Program-made: the position numbers and the translations under genes
Notes under the pieces: model-generated
Seen by the model: the letters and a program-made list of their open reading frames with translations, nothing else
Told to the model about the DNA's origin: nothing
Database searches by the model: none
DNA from: an uncultured Sutterella sp.
GTDB taxonomy: Bacteria; Pseudomonadota; Gammaproteobacteria; Burkholderiales; Burkholderiaceae_F
Reading direction: 5' to 3'
NCBI GenBank assembly: GCA_900543805.1
Contig: UQTE01000017.1
Span: 1 to 52,566, forward strand
DNA: 52,566 nt
Shown here: piece by piece, positions 25,768 to 33,744 of the stretch
Layout of the letters: every line of letters begins with the position of its first letter
Numbering within the stretch: the stretch's first letter is position 1

Positions 25768-25835
25768 AAAAAAAGAAAGGGACCCAGCGGAGGACCGCGC
25801 CGAAGGTTCGGCGCGGGGGATCTCCGCAAAGTCCC
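25768..25835 (-). terminator. Three-tier hairpin with U tract abutting the VWA gene's RBS
   Basis: In gene orientation GGGAC, GCGGAG and CGCGCCGAA pair in order with TTCGGCGCG, CTCCGC and GTCCC; the stem is followed by TTTCTTTTTTT. It is a textbook intrinsic terminator. Its U tract ends only 15 bases before the VWA start codon, so no promoter fits between them. The VWA gene must therefore be expressed by read-through or antitermination, or from within the hairpin. Confidence 0.75.
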
Positions 25836-25959
25836 TTGGGGTTTCACACTTGGCTTTTTCGGACCCGTGGGTCCGGTCCGGAAGCGCGCGGGCCGCATGA
25901 AAACGGACCCGCGCGGCGCTTATGGAGGCTTCATGACGTTTCTCCTTTGCCTTCGCTTT

Positions 25960-27015
25960 TCAGGCGAAGGCCGGCGGTTCGACGTCGCGACGGTTCACGC
26001 GTTTGCGCGCCTCGTCGATGAAGTTTCCGAGCGTGGTGACGAAAAGCGTCTCCACGGCCTCGCGCTCCACGGCGCCCAGGGCTTCCGAAAAAGCCAGGCG
26101 CACGGCGCTCCGGATCGGATCGTTCATCTTCACGGCTTCGCCGAGCAGGAAGGAACAGAGAATGTCCCGAACCCGGCGAAGCACCCGATGACTCACCGCC
26201 ACCGAGGCGTTCTCGAAGGCCATGCTGCTCTTCTTCGCGGCGGCGCGGCTGTCCGCACCGACGCGGGCGAGCCGGACGCAAAGGTCCGAGAGCACTTCGG
26301 GCGGAAGCGCCTCTTTCCAGTCGCGGCGAAGCGTCGCGACGAGAAGAGCGGTCTCCTCGTACTCGTTCAAGCCCTCCATGCGGAGGTGCCAGAAACGGTC
26401 CACCGTCGAGCGGTCCTGCAGCCTTCGGCCGAGAAACCCCTCGTCGGCGGCATCGCCCGAAGCGCCGCGCGTGTTGTCGGTGATGATCACGCGCGCTTCC
26501 GGATGACGCGGCAGAACCCGGCCCACCTGATCGAGCTCGAGCGGCAGTCCCTCGAGGATGTCGTTGCACGACACCCAGAGTTCGGGACCGGCGCAGGAGA
26601 ACTCGTTGATGAGCAAAATCCAGCCGTAACGCCAACAGAGCGCGGCGGGACCGTCGACCCAGCGCATCCCCTTTTCATCCATAACCCAGCGGCCGATCAG
26701 CTCGCGCCGATCCATGCGGGGTCGTGCCATGACGGAAACGACGGGCATGCCGAGACGCGCGCAGAATTGACACGCCGTGCTCGATTTGCCCGCGCCCGTC
26801 GGGCCCGAGATGTAGAGGGGTTCGGCTTCGGCAAATCTCCACCAGAGGGAGAGCTGTCCGAAGACGTCGTGAGAGAAAAAGTGTGAAGGATTGACGGAGG
26901 GAATGCGGTGTCTTTCGACATCGCTTCGTTCGTCGAATGAGTAGCCTCGGCAAGGGGGATACGGAGTCAGATGTGCGCCGAATTCACTTGCCGGCACAAG
27001 GCGGCTTTGAAGCAT
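25960..27015 (-). CDS. MoxR/CobS-type AAA ATPase
   Basis: 351 residues. Walker A is GPTGAGKS (71-78), Walker B WILLINEF (about 132-139) and sensor 1 ARVIITDNTRG; an arginine-finger region, DRFWHLRMEGLNEYEE, follows. The RRELIGRWVMDEKG stretch before Walker B is typical of the MoxR/CbbQ/CobS branch. The partner is the VWA protein encoded 206 bp downstream. AAGGA precedes the ATG at 27015. It is the first gene of the five-gene block. In SXT-type elements a CobS-like ATPase is a core gene of unclear role. Cytoplasmic. Confidence 0.85.
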   Translation of the reverse strand: MLQSRLVPASEFGAHLTPYPPCRGYSFDERSDVERHRIPSVNPSHFFSHDVFGQLSLWWRFAEAEPLYISGPTGAGKSSTACQFCARLGMPVVSVMARPRMDRRELIGRWVMDEKGMRWVDGPAALCWRYGWILLINEFSCAGPELWVSCNDILEGLPLELDQVGRVLPRHPEARVIITDNTRGASGDAADEGFLGRRLQDRSTVDRFWHLRMEGLNEYEETALLVATLRRDWKEALPPEVLSDLCVRLARVGADSRAAAKKSSMAFENASVAVSHRVLRRVRDILCSFLLGEAVKMNDPIRSAVRLAFSEALGAVEREAVETLFVTTLGNFIDEARKRVNRRDVEPPAFA

Positions 27016-27030
27016 GGTGGTTTTCCTTTG

Positions 27031-27108
27031 AAAAAGATAAAAAGAAAACCTCGGGGACGCACGTCCCCTTGAAGCCGCTTTGAGCCTGTGGGACAGCGCC
27101 CACGAGGC
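27031..27108 (-). promoter_or_regulatory. Leader hairpins with U tract before the AAA gene
   Basis: In gene orientation there are two stems. The first is GCCT-c-GTGGG/CCCAC-AGGC (27084-27108). The second, GGGGACG-TG-CGTCCCC (27053-27068), is followed by GAGG and TTTTCTTTTTATCTTTTTC. The U tract runs into the AAA gene's AAGGA site. The arrangement repeats what is seen before the VWA gene. I see no gene in the rest of 27109-27656 apart from the promoter noted separately. Confidence 0.55.
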
Positions 27109-27500
27109 AGCTAAGAGACAAGAACTTCTTCCGCCCTGAACGCGCCCGAAGGACGAGTCGCCGGAGAAAGAAGCCGTTGTGGAAGGTGGAAATCCGTTGC
27201 GGGCGGAGAGCCCGGGATTTTTAGAACGTGCGCCGATTTCCTTTGCGTCCGTTCGCCATGAAAGCGAAATCCATTCTGCCTGAAGTTGAGAGAAAACGGT
27301 TCAAAGGGTTTTCCCTAAATTCCTTTCTCGCTCAAGGAGAGGTGTTTCGGGATGCGAAGAGAGAGGCATTCCCCGTGAAAACATTCTTTTCCCGGCATAG
27401 CAACCGCCCCGACAAAACTGCTTGCGGCAAGCGGAACACCGTTTTGCGAAACGGTCGTTTCGAGGCTATCGGAAACACTGATCGCGGGCCCCTTCGATAG

Positions 27501-27525
27501 TTTTTTTTTACCGTATTTTTAGAAT
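27501..27525 (+). promoter_or_regulatory. Candidate promoter with T9 run before the second autotransporter
   Basis: A nine-T run (27501-27509) lies ten bases upstream of a TAGAAT -10-like hexamer (27520-27525). The autotransporter start is at 27657, so the transcript would have a leader of about 120 nt. The run sits where the -35/-10 spacer should be and could vary in length. A CCGTTT/AAACGG palindrome (~27440-27455) is further upstream. Confidence 0.4.
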
Positions 27526-27656
27526 GAATTGAAGACAATATGAACCTCATTCAGAGTCCACAGACGTCTCGTTTACAACATCGAACACGGGCCACCCTAC
27601 CGGCTCCGTCCCTCGGGGCCTCCGTGCGGGCCGTCCCGTCAAAAGGAGAATCCGTC

Positions 27657-30530
27657 ATGTTGAACCGCCTCTCCTTCCCGCGCAATCCGTTTTACTGCGC
27701 CCTGCTTGCCGCATTGGCCTGCGGTACGTTGAGCGTCGGCGCCGTTGCAGCCGAACCCGGATGGGATCCCGCAAAGACCTGGACCATTGACGAGGCGACC
27801 GACCTATCGAGCAGAGATGCCGATAATTATTACGGCGCCAACTGTCAAACGGCCTCCAGCACGTCTTCCGTCACGGGCGACCAGAGTGGATATCTCACGC
27901 TCGTGACCTCATCCTCCGTTACGATCCCCGCCAAGGGGCTGACGGGCGCCTACACCAATGAAGGCATCGTCTCGGGCAACCGCCTGGAAGTGGCGTCTGG
28001 TACTGAAGTTTCGTTGACCGGAGTTTCTACCCAGTGGGGGATTTACGGCGGACGCACGAAAAAAGGGAGTGCCGAAGGCAATTCCGTCTTCTTCGGGGGA
28101 GTTTCCGTCTCGGAGTATCAGCTCGTCATTGCAGGCGGTTTTTCTACAGGCGGCAACGCCACGGGAAATACGACAGAACTTGGAGCTTCGGCCAAACTCA
28201 CTCAGAGCCGCACTCAAATCTACGGTGGCCAGGCCTTCAGCGGAGGGAGCGCCAACAACAATACGCTTACTCTTTCAGGTGAGATTACCGACACGACTTC
28301 CGTTGCCAAGGGCGGTTACAGCCGAGGCAAATACGACGCCAATGACAACGACGTGATTCTCACGGAAACCGCCAAGATCGCCGCAGACATCACGGGCGGC
28401 GATTCCGGCGGAGCGGCCGCCCAACGCAATACGGTGGACATTCAGCAAGGAGCCGAATTTTCCGGTGAATTCATATACGGCGGGCGTGCCAACAATGACG
28501 TAAACGGCCAACGTTCGGAGGCTGATGCGTCGTCCAATGAAGTTACCTTTTCGGGTACGGCCACCGGACAGAAGCTCGCAATCTACGGGGGACATGCCGG
28601 ACTAGGCACTGCCGACGGAAACATCCTCACTGTCAGCGAAACTGCGTCCGTCAGGACAACAGGAACGGACGGCAACAAGTATGCCGCCGGTCACTCTTAC
28701 GACGGCAACGTGACCAACAACGAACTTTACTTCCGTACCGTCGACGAAAAGGCCAAGCTCGTAGGGGGTGAAGGCGAGGATAAACCAAGCTACACAGAAG
28801 CCACCGGCAATACCGTCGAAATGTCTGCCAGCGCACTGGCAAAAGAAGCGTACGGCAGTTATGGCGTCAACGTTTCGTCGGGAAACAGTGTGACGCTGTC
28901 GGACCAAGCCTCGGTAACAACAGCATATGGCGGTCATGCGAGTGACGATGCCACCGGCAATTCCGTGACTCTTCGAGACCAAGCCTCATTGACCATTGCT
29001 TACGGCGGTCACGCCAACGGGGCTGCCACCGGCAACACCGTGGTACTTTGTGACCACGCCAAGGCCGACACGGTCTACGGAGGTTTGTCCTATTACGGAG
29101 GCAAAGCTCCGTACGAAAACGCCGGTGCCGCCGACAACACTGTAGAACTCCACGACAACGCCGTAGTGACGGGTACGGTCTACGCGAGTTGGAACCGGAC
29201 AGGCAAGATCGCCAACACCGGCACGATCAAGGCATCCGGCACGGTGAGCGCAGGACACCTCACGGGCTTTGACAAACTCGAACTCACCTTCTCCGAAGCC
29301 AACAATACGGATTCGGGCAAGGCCCTTCTCACGCTCACGGGAAGCGACACGCTCGCGCTCGACGACGCAACCGTCACGCTTCAGGCCGCCGAAGGAACGG
29401 CCGAAAGCGGCAGCTACAAACTCGTGCAGCTCGGCAACGCCAAGATTTCGCTCAACGAAAACACGTCCTTCCAGACGGACGGAACCTTCTTTACGAAGGA
29501 ATGGGACTTCAACGCCGCGATCGACGAGGGGCTCACGGAAATCACCGAGGACCTCCTCATCGTCGAGGGCAATCTCATGGCCGGGGACATCCTGATCGCA
29601 GGCACGGAAGCTGCCAACACCAATTCGAAAACCCTCGCCGAAAGTCTTCTCGGGTCGGTCGCCTTCGTGAACCAGGGGGCCGAATTCATCGCGGACGAAG
29701 GCATGCGGGCGATCGTCGCCTCCGCCAAGGCGGGAGTCGTCACGACCTTCGGCGCGATTCACGGCGGAACTTCCGAATACGAAACCGGCTCGCACGTGGA
29801 CGTCGACGGCGTGACGCTCGCCACGGGCGTTGCCACGAAGATCGACGACTTCACGCTCGCAGGCTTCATCGAAGCGGGCTGGGCGTCGTCCGAAAGCCAC
29901 GTCTCGGGCACGAGCGCGGACGGAGACCATGACTACTACGGCGTGGGTGCGGCCGTGCGCTATCAGTTCCAAAGTCCCTTCTATTTGGACGGATCGCTTC
30001 GTCTCGGCATGGCTTCGACTGAATTCGACGGCCGCTACGCCGAAGCGTCCGCCCGGTACGACGCGGATTCCTTCTACGGAACGATGCACGTGGGCGCGGG
30101 ATACGTGCTGCCCCTCTCGAGCGGTCTTGATCTGGACATTTACGGTCGCTACGTTCTCACCTATCTCGACGGCGACGACGTGAACCTCCACACCGCGGAC
30201 GGAGAATCCTATTCCATGGATTCGACAACGACGCACGCCTTCCGTGTCGGGGCGCGCCTCACGGGCGAAGTGCGGGACAACCTGACGTGGCGGGCGGGCC
30301 TTGCCTACGAGCACGTCGCAGACGGCGATGCGGAATCGCACGTGGAAGCCCAAGGCGTTCGGGCGGCGCTCGACGTTCCGTCGCTCGAAGGCGACACGGG
30401 CATCCTGGAATTGGGTCTCACGATGAAGCCCGACGCCTCAAGTCCCTGGGCCGTGGATCTCGGACTCAAGGGTTACGCGGGTGACCGCGAAGGCGTCGCC
30501 GGGTCCGCTTCCGTAACCTATCGGTTCTGA
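27657..30530 (+). CDS. Autotransporter with internal YGGHA repeats
   Basis: 957 residues. A Sec signal peptide (FYCALLAALACGTLSVGAVAA) is followed by a passenger (about 35-680) rich in NTV/TGN motifs, with imperfect ~25-residue repeats around residues 410-490 (ATGNSVTLxDQAS...AYGGHA). The C-terminal barrel (~690-957) begins near FVNQGAEFIADEGMRAI and ends SVTYRF. It is a type Va-like secreted or surface protein, probably beta-helical. The ATG at 27657 has AAAGGAG eight bases upstream and is preferred over a start 39 codons earlier. A GC-rich stem (GGGCGCGGC/GCCGCGCCC, 30542-30568) follows the stop. Confidence 0.9.
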   Translation: MLNRLSFPRNPFYCALLAALACGTLSVGAVAAEPGWDPAKTWTIDEATDLSSRDADNYYGANCQTASSTSSVTGDQSGYLTLVTSSSVTIPAKGLTGAYTNEGIVSGNRLEVASGTEVSLTGVSTQWGIYGGRTKKGSAEGNSVFFGGVSVSEYQLVIAGGFSTGGNATGNTTELGASAKLTQSRTQIYGGQAFSGGSANNNTLTLSGEITDTTSVAKGGYSRGKYDANDNDVILTETAKIAADITGGDSGGAAAQRNTVDIQQGAEFSGEFIYGGRANNDVNGQRSEADASSNEVTFSGTATGQKLAIYGGHAGLGTADGNILTVSETASVRTTGTDGNKYAAGHSYDGNVTNNELYFRTVDEKAKLVGGEGEDKPSYTEATGNTVEMSASALAKEAYGSYGVNVSSGNSVTLSDQASVTTAYGGHASDDATGNSVTLRDQASLTIAYGGHANGAATGNTVVLCDHAKADTVYGGLSYYGGKAPYENAGAADNTVELHDNAVVTGTVYASWNRTGKIANTGTIKASGTVSAGHLTGFDKLELTFSEANNTDSGKALLTLTGSDTLALDDATVTLQAAEGTAESGSYKLVQLGNAKISLNENTSFQTDGTFFTKEWDFNAAIDEGLTEITEDLLIVEGNLMAGDILIAGTEAANTNSKTLAESLLGSVAFVNQGAEFIADEGMRAIVASAKAGVVTTFGAIHGGTSEYETGSHVDVDGVTLATGVATKIDDFTLAGFIEAGWASSESHVSGTSADGDHDYYGVGAAVRYQFQSPFYLDGSLRLGMASTEFDGRYAEASARYDADSFYGTMHVGAGYVLPLSSGLDLDIYGRYVLTYLDGDDVNLHTADGESYSMDSTTTHAFRVGARLTGEVRDNLTWRAGLAYEHVADGDAESHVEAQGVRAALDVPSLEGDTGILELGLTMKPDASSPWAVDLGLKGYAGDREGVAGSASVTYRF

Positions 30531-30700
30531 CGATTTGCGTAGGGCGCGGCGGATCGTATGCCGCGCCCCGCGCCGCCGTTCCGGATTGACAGAGCTGCGG
30601 ACATCTTAACATCCTCGTCAATCGATATTCACCGCAACCTCTGCCCCAACGAAAAATTGCAGATGTAGGGTTGCAAAACTTTTCTTTTCCGGACCATAAT

Positions 30701-30829
30701 GGCGGTGAGGGGTGACTCGCCAAGAGATCGCTCCCTCTTGGGTTCGAATCAGCTAGGTTATAGCCGCCCAACTTAATGGCCGTCAAAAGCACGGAGCCCT
30801 TGTCGTCACAGCGACTTGGGCTCTTTGCT
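30701..30829 (+). ncRNA. Possible structured RNA with terminator
   Basis: GGCGG (30701) pairs with CCGCC (30774-30778), enclosing a perfect CCAAGAG/CTCTTGG stem (30720-30741) and a GGTTCGAATC segment that imitates a tRNA T-loop. A strong stem AGCA..GAGCCC/GGGCTC..TGCT with a TTTGCTTGTT tail (30790-30829) follows. Upstream, TTGACA (30586) and TAACAT (30607) are spaced 15 bp and could be a promoter. It does not fold as a tRNA. It could instead be the autotransporter's 3' region plus terminator. The rest of 30531-31056 shows no gene. Confidence 0.3.
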
Positions 30830-30993
30830 TGTTGAGAGAGGCATCGCCGCCACCCCAACGGTCGCCGCCGCCCGTTCTCCGTTAACGGCAAGCCCCAGCG
30901 GTGCTACCCCTCCCCTTCGCCCTTGAACGGCCCCCTTGCGCTCCGCGCTTCTCCCCTGCCTCGGGCGCCGCTTCTTCTCTTCCGGGTACAAAA

Positions 30994-31028
30994 AATCCGC
31001 GCCGCCGAACGAAACGACAGCGCGGATT
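30994..31028 (-). terminator. Terminator of the dcuC-iadA operon
   Basis: The stem AATCCGCGC/GCGCGGATT is followed on the minus strand by TTTTTT, about 30 bp after the iadA stop. Confidence 0.75.
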
Positions 31029-31056
31029 CTCTGTCAGGCAAAGAGCCCGGACGAGG

Positions 31057-32202
31057 TTATTCCTCGAAGGTGCCCTTCACGATGATTTCGCCTTCACGCA
31101 TCATCTGACGGCCCTTGGCGAAGACGTGCACGAGGTTGAGATCTTCGTCGAAGAGGTTGAGGTCGGCCGAGCCGCCCGCCTTGACGAAGCCCTTGCCCGG
31201 GAGCTGCAGAGCCTTCGCGACGTTCGCCGTGACGACCGAAAGAGCCGTCGTCATCGGGACGTTCATTTCCTGAACGAGGCGCTTCACTTCCTTCAGGTTG
31301 CACGCGACGCCGCCGACGCCCAGGCCCACCATTTCGCCCTTTTCGTTGAAGCGCGGAACGGAGCCGTGACCGTCGGAGCTCATCGTCACGTGGTCAAGCG
31401 GCACGCCTGCGTCGAGCACGGCCTTGACGCCCGCGGCCGGAGTGCCCACGGCGCAGGAGCCGCCCGTCGTGATGTCGACGTAGCCGCCCGCGAGACCAAA
31501 CTCGATCGCCCCCTTGAAGACGTCGGGGTGGCGCGCGCAGTGCGTCGGACGGATGTGCTGAATGGGCATGCCGCGCTTGACGCAGTCAAGGAACATGTCG
31601 AAGGGGCCGACGATGTTGCCGAGGTGAATGTGCAGAACGCCGAGCTTGCCCGCGACCATCGCGCCCACGCGGATCTGCGTCAAAAGACGCATGACTTCGT
31701 CTTCGGTCGGGAAGCTCGAGCGGTGGTCGCCCATGGCGATCTTCACGCCCAGGACTTCGGGGACGAAGTAGAGGTCGTCGCGCACGCAGCTCGTGAGCGT
31801 GGTCGGGGGATAGGCGTAGTTGCTCGTGTACATCCAGGCGGAGACGCCTTCGGCCTGCAGAGCGCGGACCTTGCCGAGAAGATTCGGGATCGAGCGGCTC
31901 GTGCCGTCGGTCCCCGAAACGCCCACGACGCTCGTGGTGCCGCAGGCGACGAGTTCGGAGAGAACGAGTTCGGGCGTGCGGGTCTTGGGGCCGCCTTCAC
32001 CGCCGCCACCGGTCACGTGGATGTGCTGATCGATGAAGCCCGGCGTCATGACGAGGCCCTTGGCGTCGATCGTTTCGAGGTCGGGGAGCTGGGCGGAGAG
32101 GTCCTTGCCGACCGCCACGACCTTGTCGTTCACGGTGAGGACGTCGACGACGCCGAGGTCTTCCGGCGCAAAGACGTGCGCACCCTTGATGAGATATGCC
32201 AT
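31057..32202 (-). CDS. iadA: Isoaspartyl dipeptidase (beta-aspartyl peptidase)
   Basis: 381 residues of the amidohydrolase superfamily. Binuclear metal ligands are visible: QHIHVTGGGGEGG (HxH), the carbamylated-lysine candidate in VLGVKIAMGDHR, HIHLG, RPTHCARH and the aspartate in SSDGHGS. The GGGGEGG run, YTSNYAYPP and GMPIQHIRPTHC are characteristic of IadA. It splits beta-aspartyl dipeptides left by protein damage or cyanophycin breakdown, yielding aspartate. AGGAG precedes the ATG. It lies 23 bp after the DcuC-family gene, so the enzyme and carrier form one operon (aspartate or C4-dicarboxylate use, inference). Cytoplasmic; no signal peptide. Confidence 0.93.
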   Translation of the reverse strand: MAYLIKGAHVFAPEDLGVVDVLTVNDKVVAVGKDLSAQLPDLETIDAKGLVMTPGFIDQHIHVTGGGGEGGPKTRTPELVLSELVACGTTSVVGVSGTDGTSRSIPNLLGKVRALQAEGVSAWMYTSNYAYPPTTLTSCVRDDLYFVPEVLGVKIAMGDHRSSFPTEDEVMRLLTQIRVGAMVAGKLGVLHIHLGNIVGPFDMFLDCVKRGMPIQHIRPTHCARHPDVFKGAIEFGLAGGYVDITTGGSCAVGTPAAGVKAVLDAGVPLDHVTMSSDGHGSVPRFNEKGEMVGLGVGGVACNLKEVKRLVQEMNVPMTTALSVVTANVAKALQLPGKGFVKAGGSADLNLFDEDLNLVHVFAKGRQMMREGEIIVKGTFEE

Positions 32203-32225
32203 TTTTGAATCTCCTTACGTGAGAA

Positions 32226-33602
32226 TCACAGGAAAATCTGCGCCGCGACGACGTTCACGATCATGCCGAAAATCATGACCGGAATCGTACGGCGGATGAG
32301 TTCGATCGGGGTGAGGCCCGCGATGCCCGAGACGGCGATGATGACGCCCGAGATCGGGCTCATCGGACGGGCGAGACTCGCCGCCAACTGCACGGGGATG
32401 ACGAGCGCCATCGTGTTGTAGCCCACGCTCGCGGCCGCTTCCGGAAGAAGGGGCGAGAAGGCGAAGAAGGCGGAGTTGCCCGACCCCGTCACGATCGTCG
32501 CGATCGTCATGATGGCCATCATGACGAAGAGCATGAGGTAGAGACCCACGTCCTGCTGCGCGGCCGCCATCTGGATCATGGTCGAGATGCCGCCGATCTT
32601 CGTGAGACCGAGAGCGAAGAGTTCGGCGCAGATGATGAGGGAGACGGTCGAGGTGAAAACCTTCCCCATCCCTTCGAAGAAGGCCCCGAAGTCCTTGCAG
32701 ACGTCCTTCAGAGCGCGGCGGCTCACGAGGTCCACGACGAAGGCGACGAGGATCGAGACGATGATCGCGGTGACGAGATTGAGCTTGATCCCGTTGTAGA
32801 CCATCGGCGAGAAGATGATGAGGAGGAAGAGCGGCAGGATCGGAAGGATCGCGTAGAAGGCGGGACCCGCACCGGCGAAGGCGTCTTCGGTCTTGCCGGA
32901 GACGGCGCCCGCATCGTCGGAAATGCCCTTGGCGGCTTCGCGGCGGTCGAACCAGCGCTGCACGAGGGCGTGGCCGACGGCAACCGCGATGATGATGCAG
33001 ATCGCTACCGGAATCTGGCCCGTCACGAAGTAGGTGACGACGTCGGTGCCGACGAGGTCGGCGGCGCGCATGGCGTTCGAGGAGCTCGGACCCAGGTCAA
33101 GACAGCAGGTCGAACCGATCACCGCGGCCGCGGCGGCGCGGCGCACGCCGAGCTGCACGAGAAGCGGATAGACGGAAGCCATGAGCAGGAGTCCGAGACC
33201 CACGGCGGAATTGATGAAGAGCGCCATGCACTGGCCCACGACATAGGTGAGGCCGAGGAGCACGTACGGCGAATGGATCGCCGAGAGCGGACGCACGCAG
33301 AGCTTCACGAGCGCCTTGGAGGCGCCGATCTTGTTCATGTAGTAACTGAAGCCGCCGATCGCCATGATGTTGAGACCGAGCCCGCCGATGCGGCTCTTCG
33401 TCAGGTCGGTGACGGCCTGCGCGAGGTCGAAGCCGAGGAAGTTCGTGGCGGTCTTGGCCGACACGGGCGCGTTGCCCATATAGGCGCCGATCAGAAGCAG
33501 GACGAGCCCGAGCACCAGAAGGATAACGGGCGGATAGTAGTTTTTGATGACGAAGTACGCAAGCAGCACGACGGCCAAGAGCGTACAAATGACTCCGAAC
33601 AT
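32226..33602 (-). CDS. DcuC-family anaerobic C4-dicarboxylate transporter
   Basis: 458 residues, about 12 membrane helices, beginning FGVICTLLAVVLLAYFVIKNYYPPV. Recognisable DcuC features include IGGLGLNIMAIGGFSYYMNKIGAS, the serine-rich GSTCCLDLGPSSSNAM, and VTGSGNSAFFAFSPLLP. The family exchanges or exports succinate, fumarate, malate or aspartate across the inner membrane in anaerobic metabolism. GGAG is eight bases before the ATG. It is co-transcribed with iadA, so uptake or exchange of aspartate-related dicarboxylates is the likely role. The substrate (dicarboxylate or dipeptide) is not certain. Confidence 0.85.
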   Translation of the reverse strand: MFGVICTLLAVVLLAYFVIKNYYPPVILLVLGLVLLLIGAYMGNAPVSAKTATNFLGFDLAQAVTDLTKSRIGGLGLNIMAIGGFSYYMNKIGASKALVKLCVRPLSAIHSPYVLLGLTYVVGQCMALFINSAVGLGLLLMASVYPLLVQLGVRRAAAAAVIGSTCCLDLGPSSSNAMRAADLVGTDVVTYFVTGQIPVAICIIIAVAVGHALVQRWFDRREAAKGISDDAGAVSGKTEDAFAGAGPAFYAILPILPLFLLIIFSPMVYNGIKLNLVTAIIVSILVAFVVDLVSRRALKDVCKDFGAFFEGMGKVFTSTVSLIICAELFALGLTKIGGISTMIQMAAAQQDVGLYLMLFVMMAIMTIATIVTGSGNSAFFAFSPLLPEAAASVGYNTMALVIPVQLAASLARPMSPISGVIIAVSGIAGLTPIELIRRTIPVMIFGMIVNVVAAQIFL

Positions 33603-33744
33603 TTGAAAATCTCCGGTCAGGTTGTATCGGGGAACTTCGGCCCGGGCGGTCTGCGCCTTCCTAAAGCCGAGCCTGCATGTTAGTGTCCGTCGCGGGAGTC
33701 CGCCATCGGGGTTAAACCGTAACGCTTGGAATTAGGTACGCTAG

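Noticed and set aside
28986..30353. 455-codon minus-strand ORF opposite the second autotransporter, and similar long antisense frames at 7812-9623, 14105-18037 and 36207-38087
   Set aside because: High-GC antisense shadows, rich in Arg/His/Asp and without motifs.
30701..30778. tRNA gene suggested by TTCGAATC and CCGCC ends
   Set aside because: The T-stem does not pair, the hairpin that would be the anticodon arm has a 7-bp stem and 8-nt loop, and the acceptor stem has only five pairs. It is kept only as a low-confidence structured RNA.
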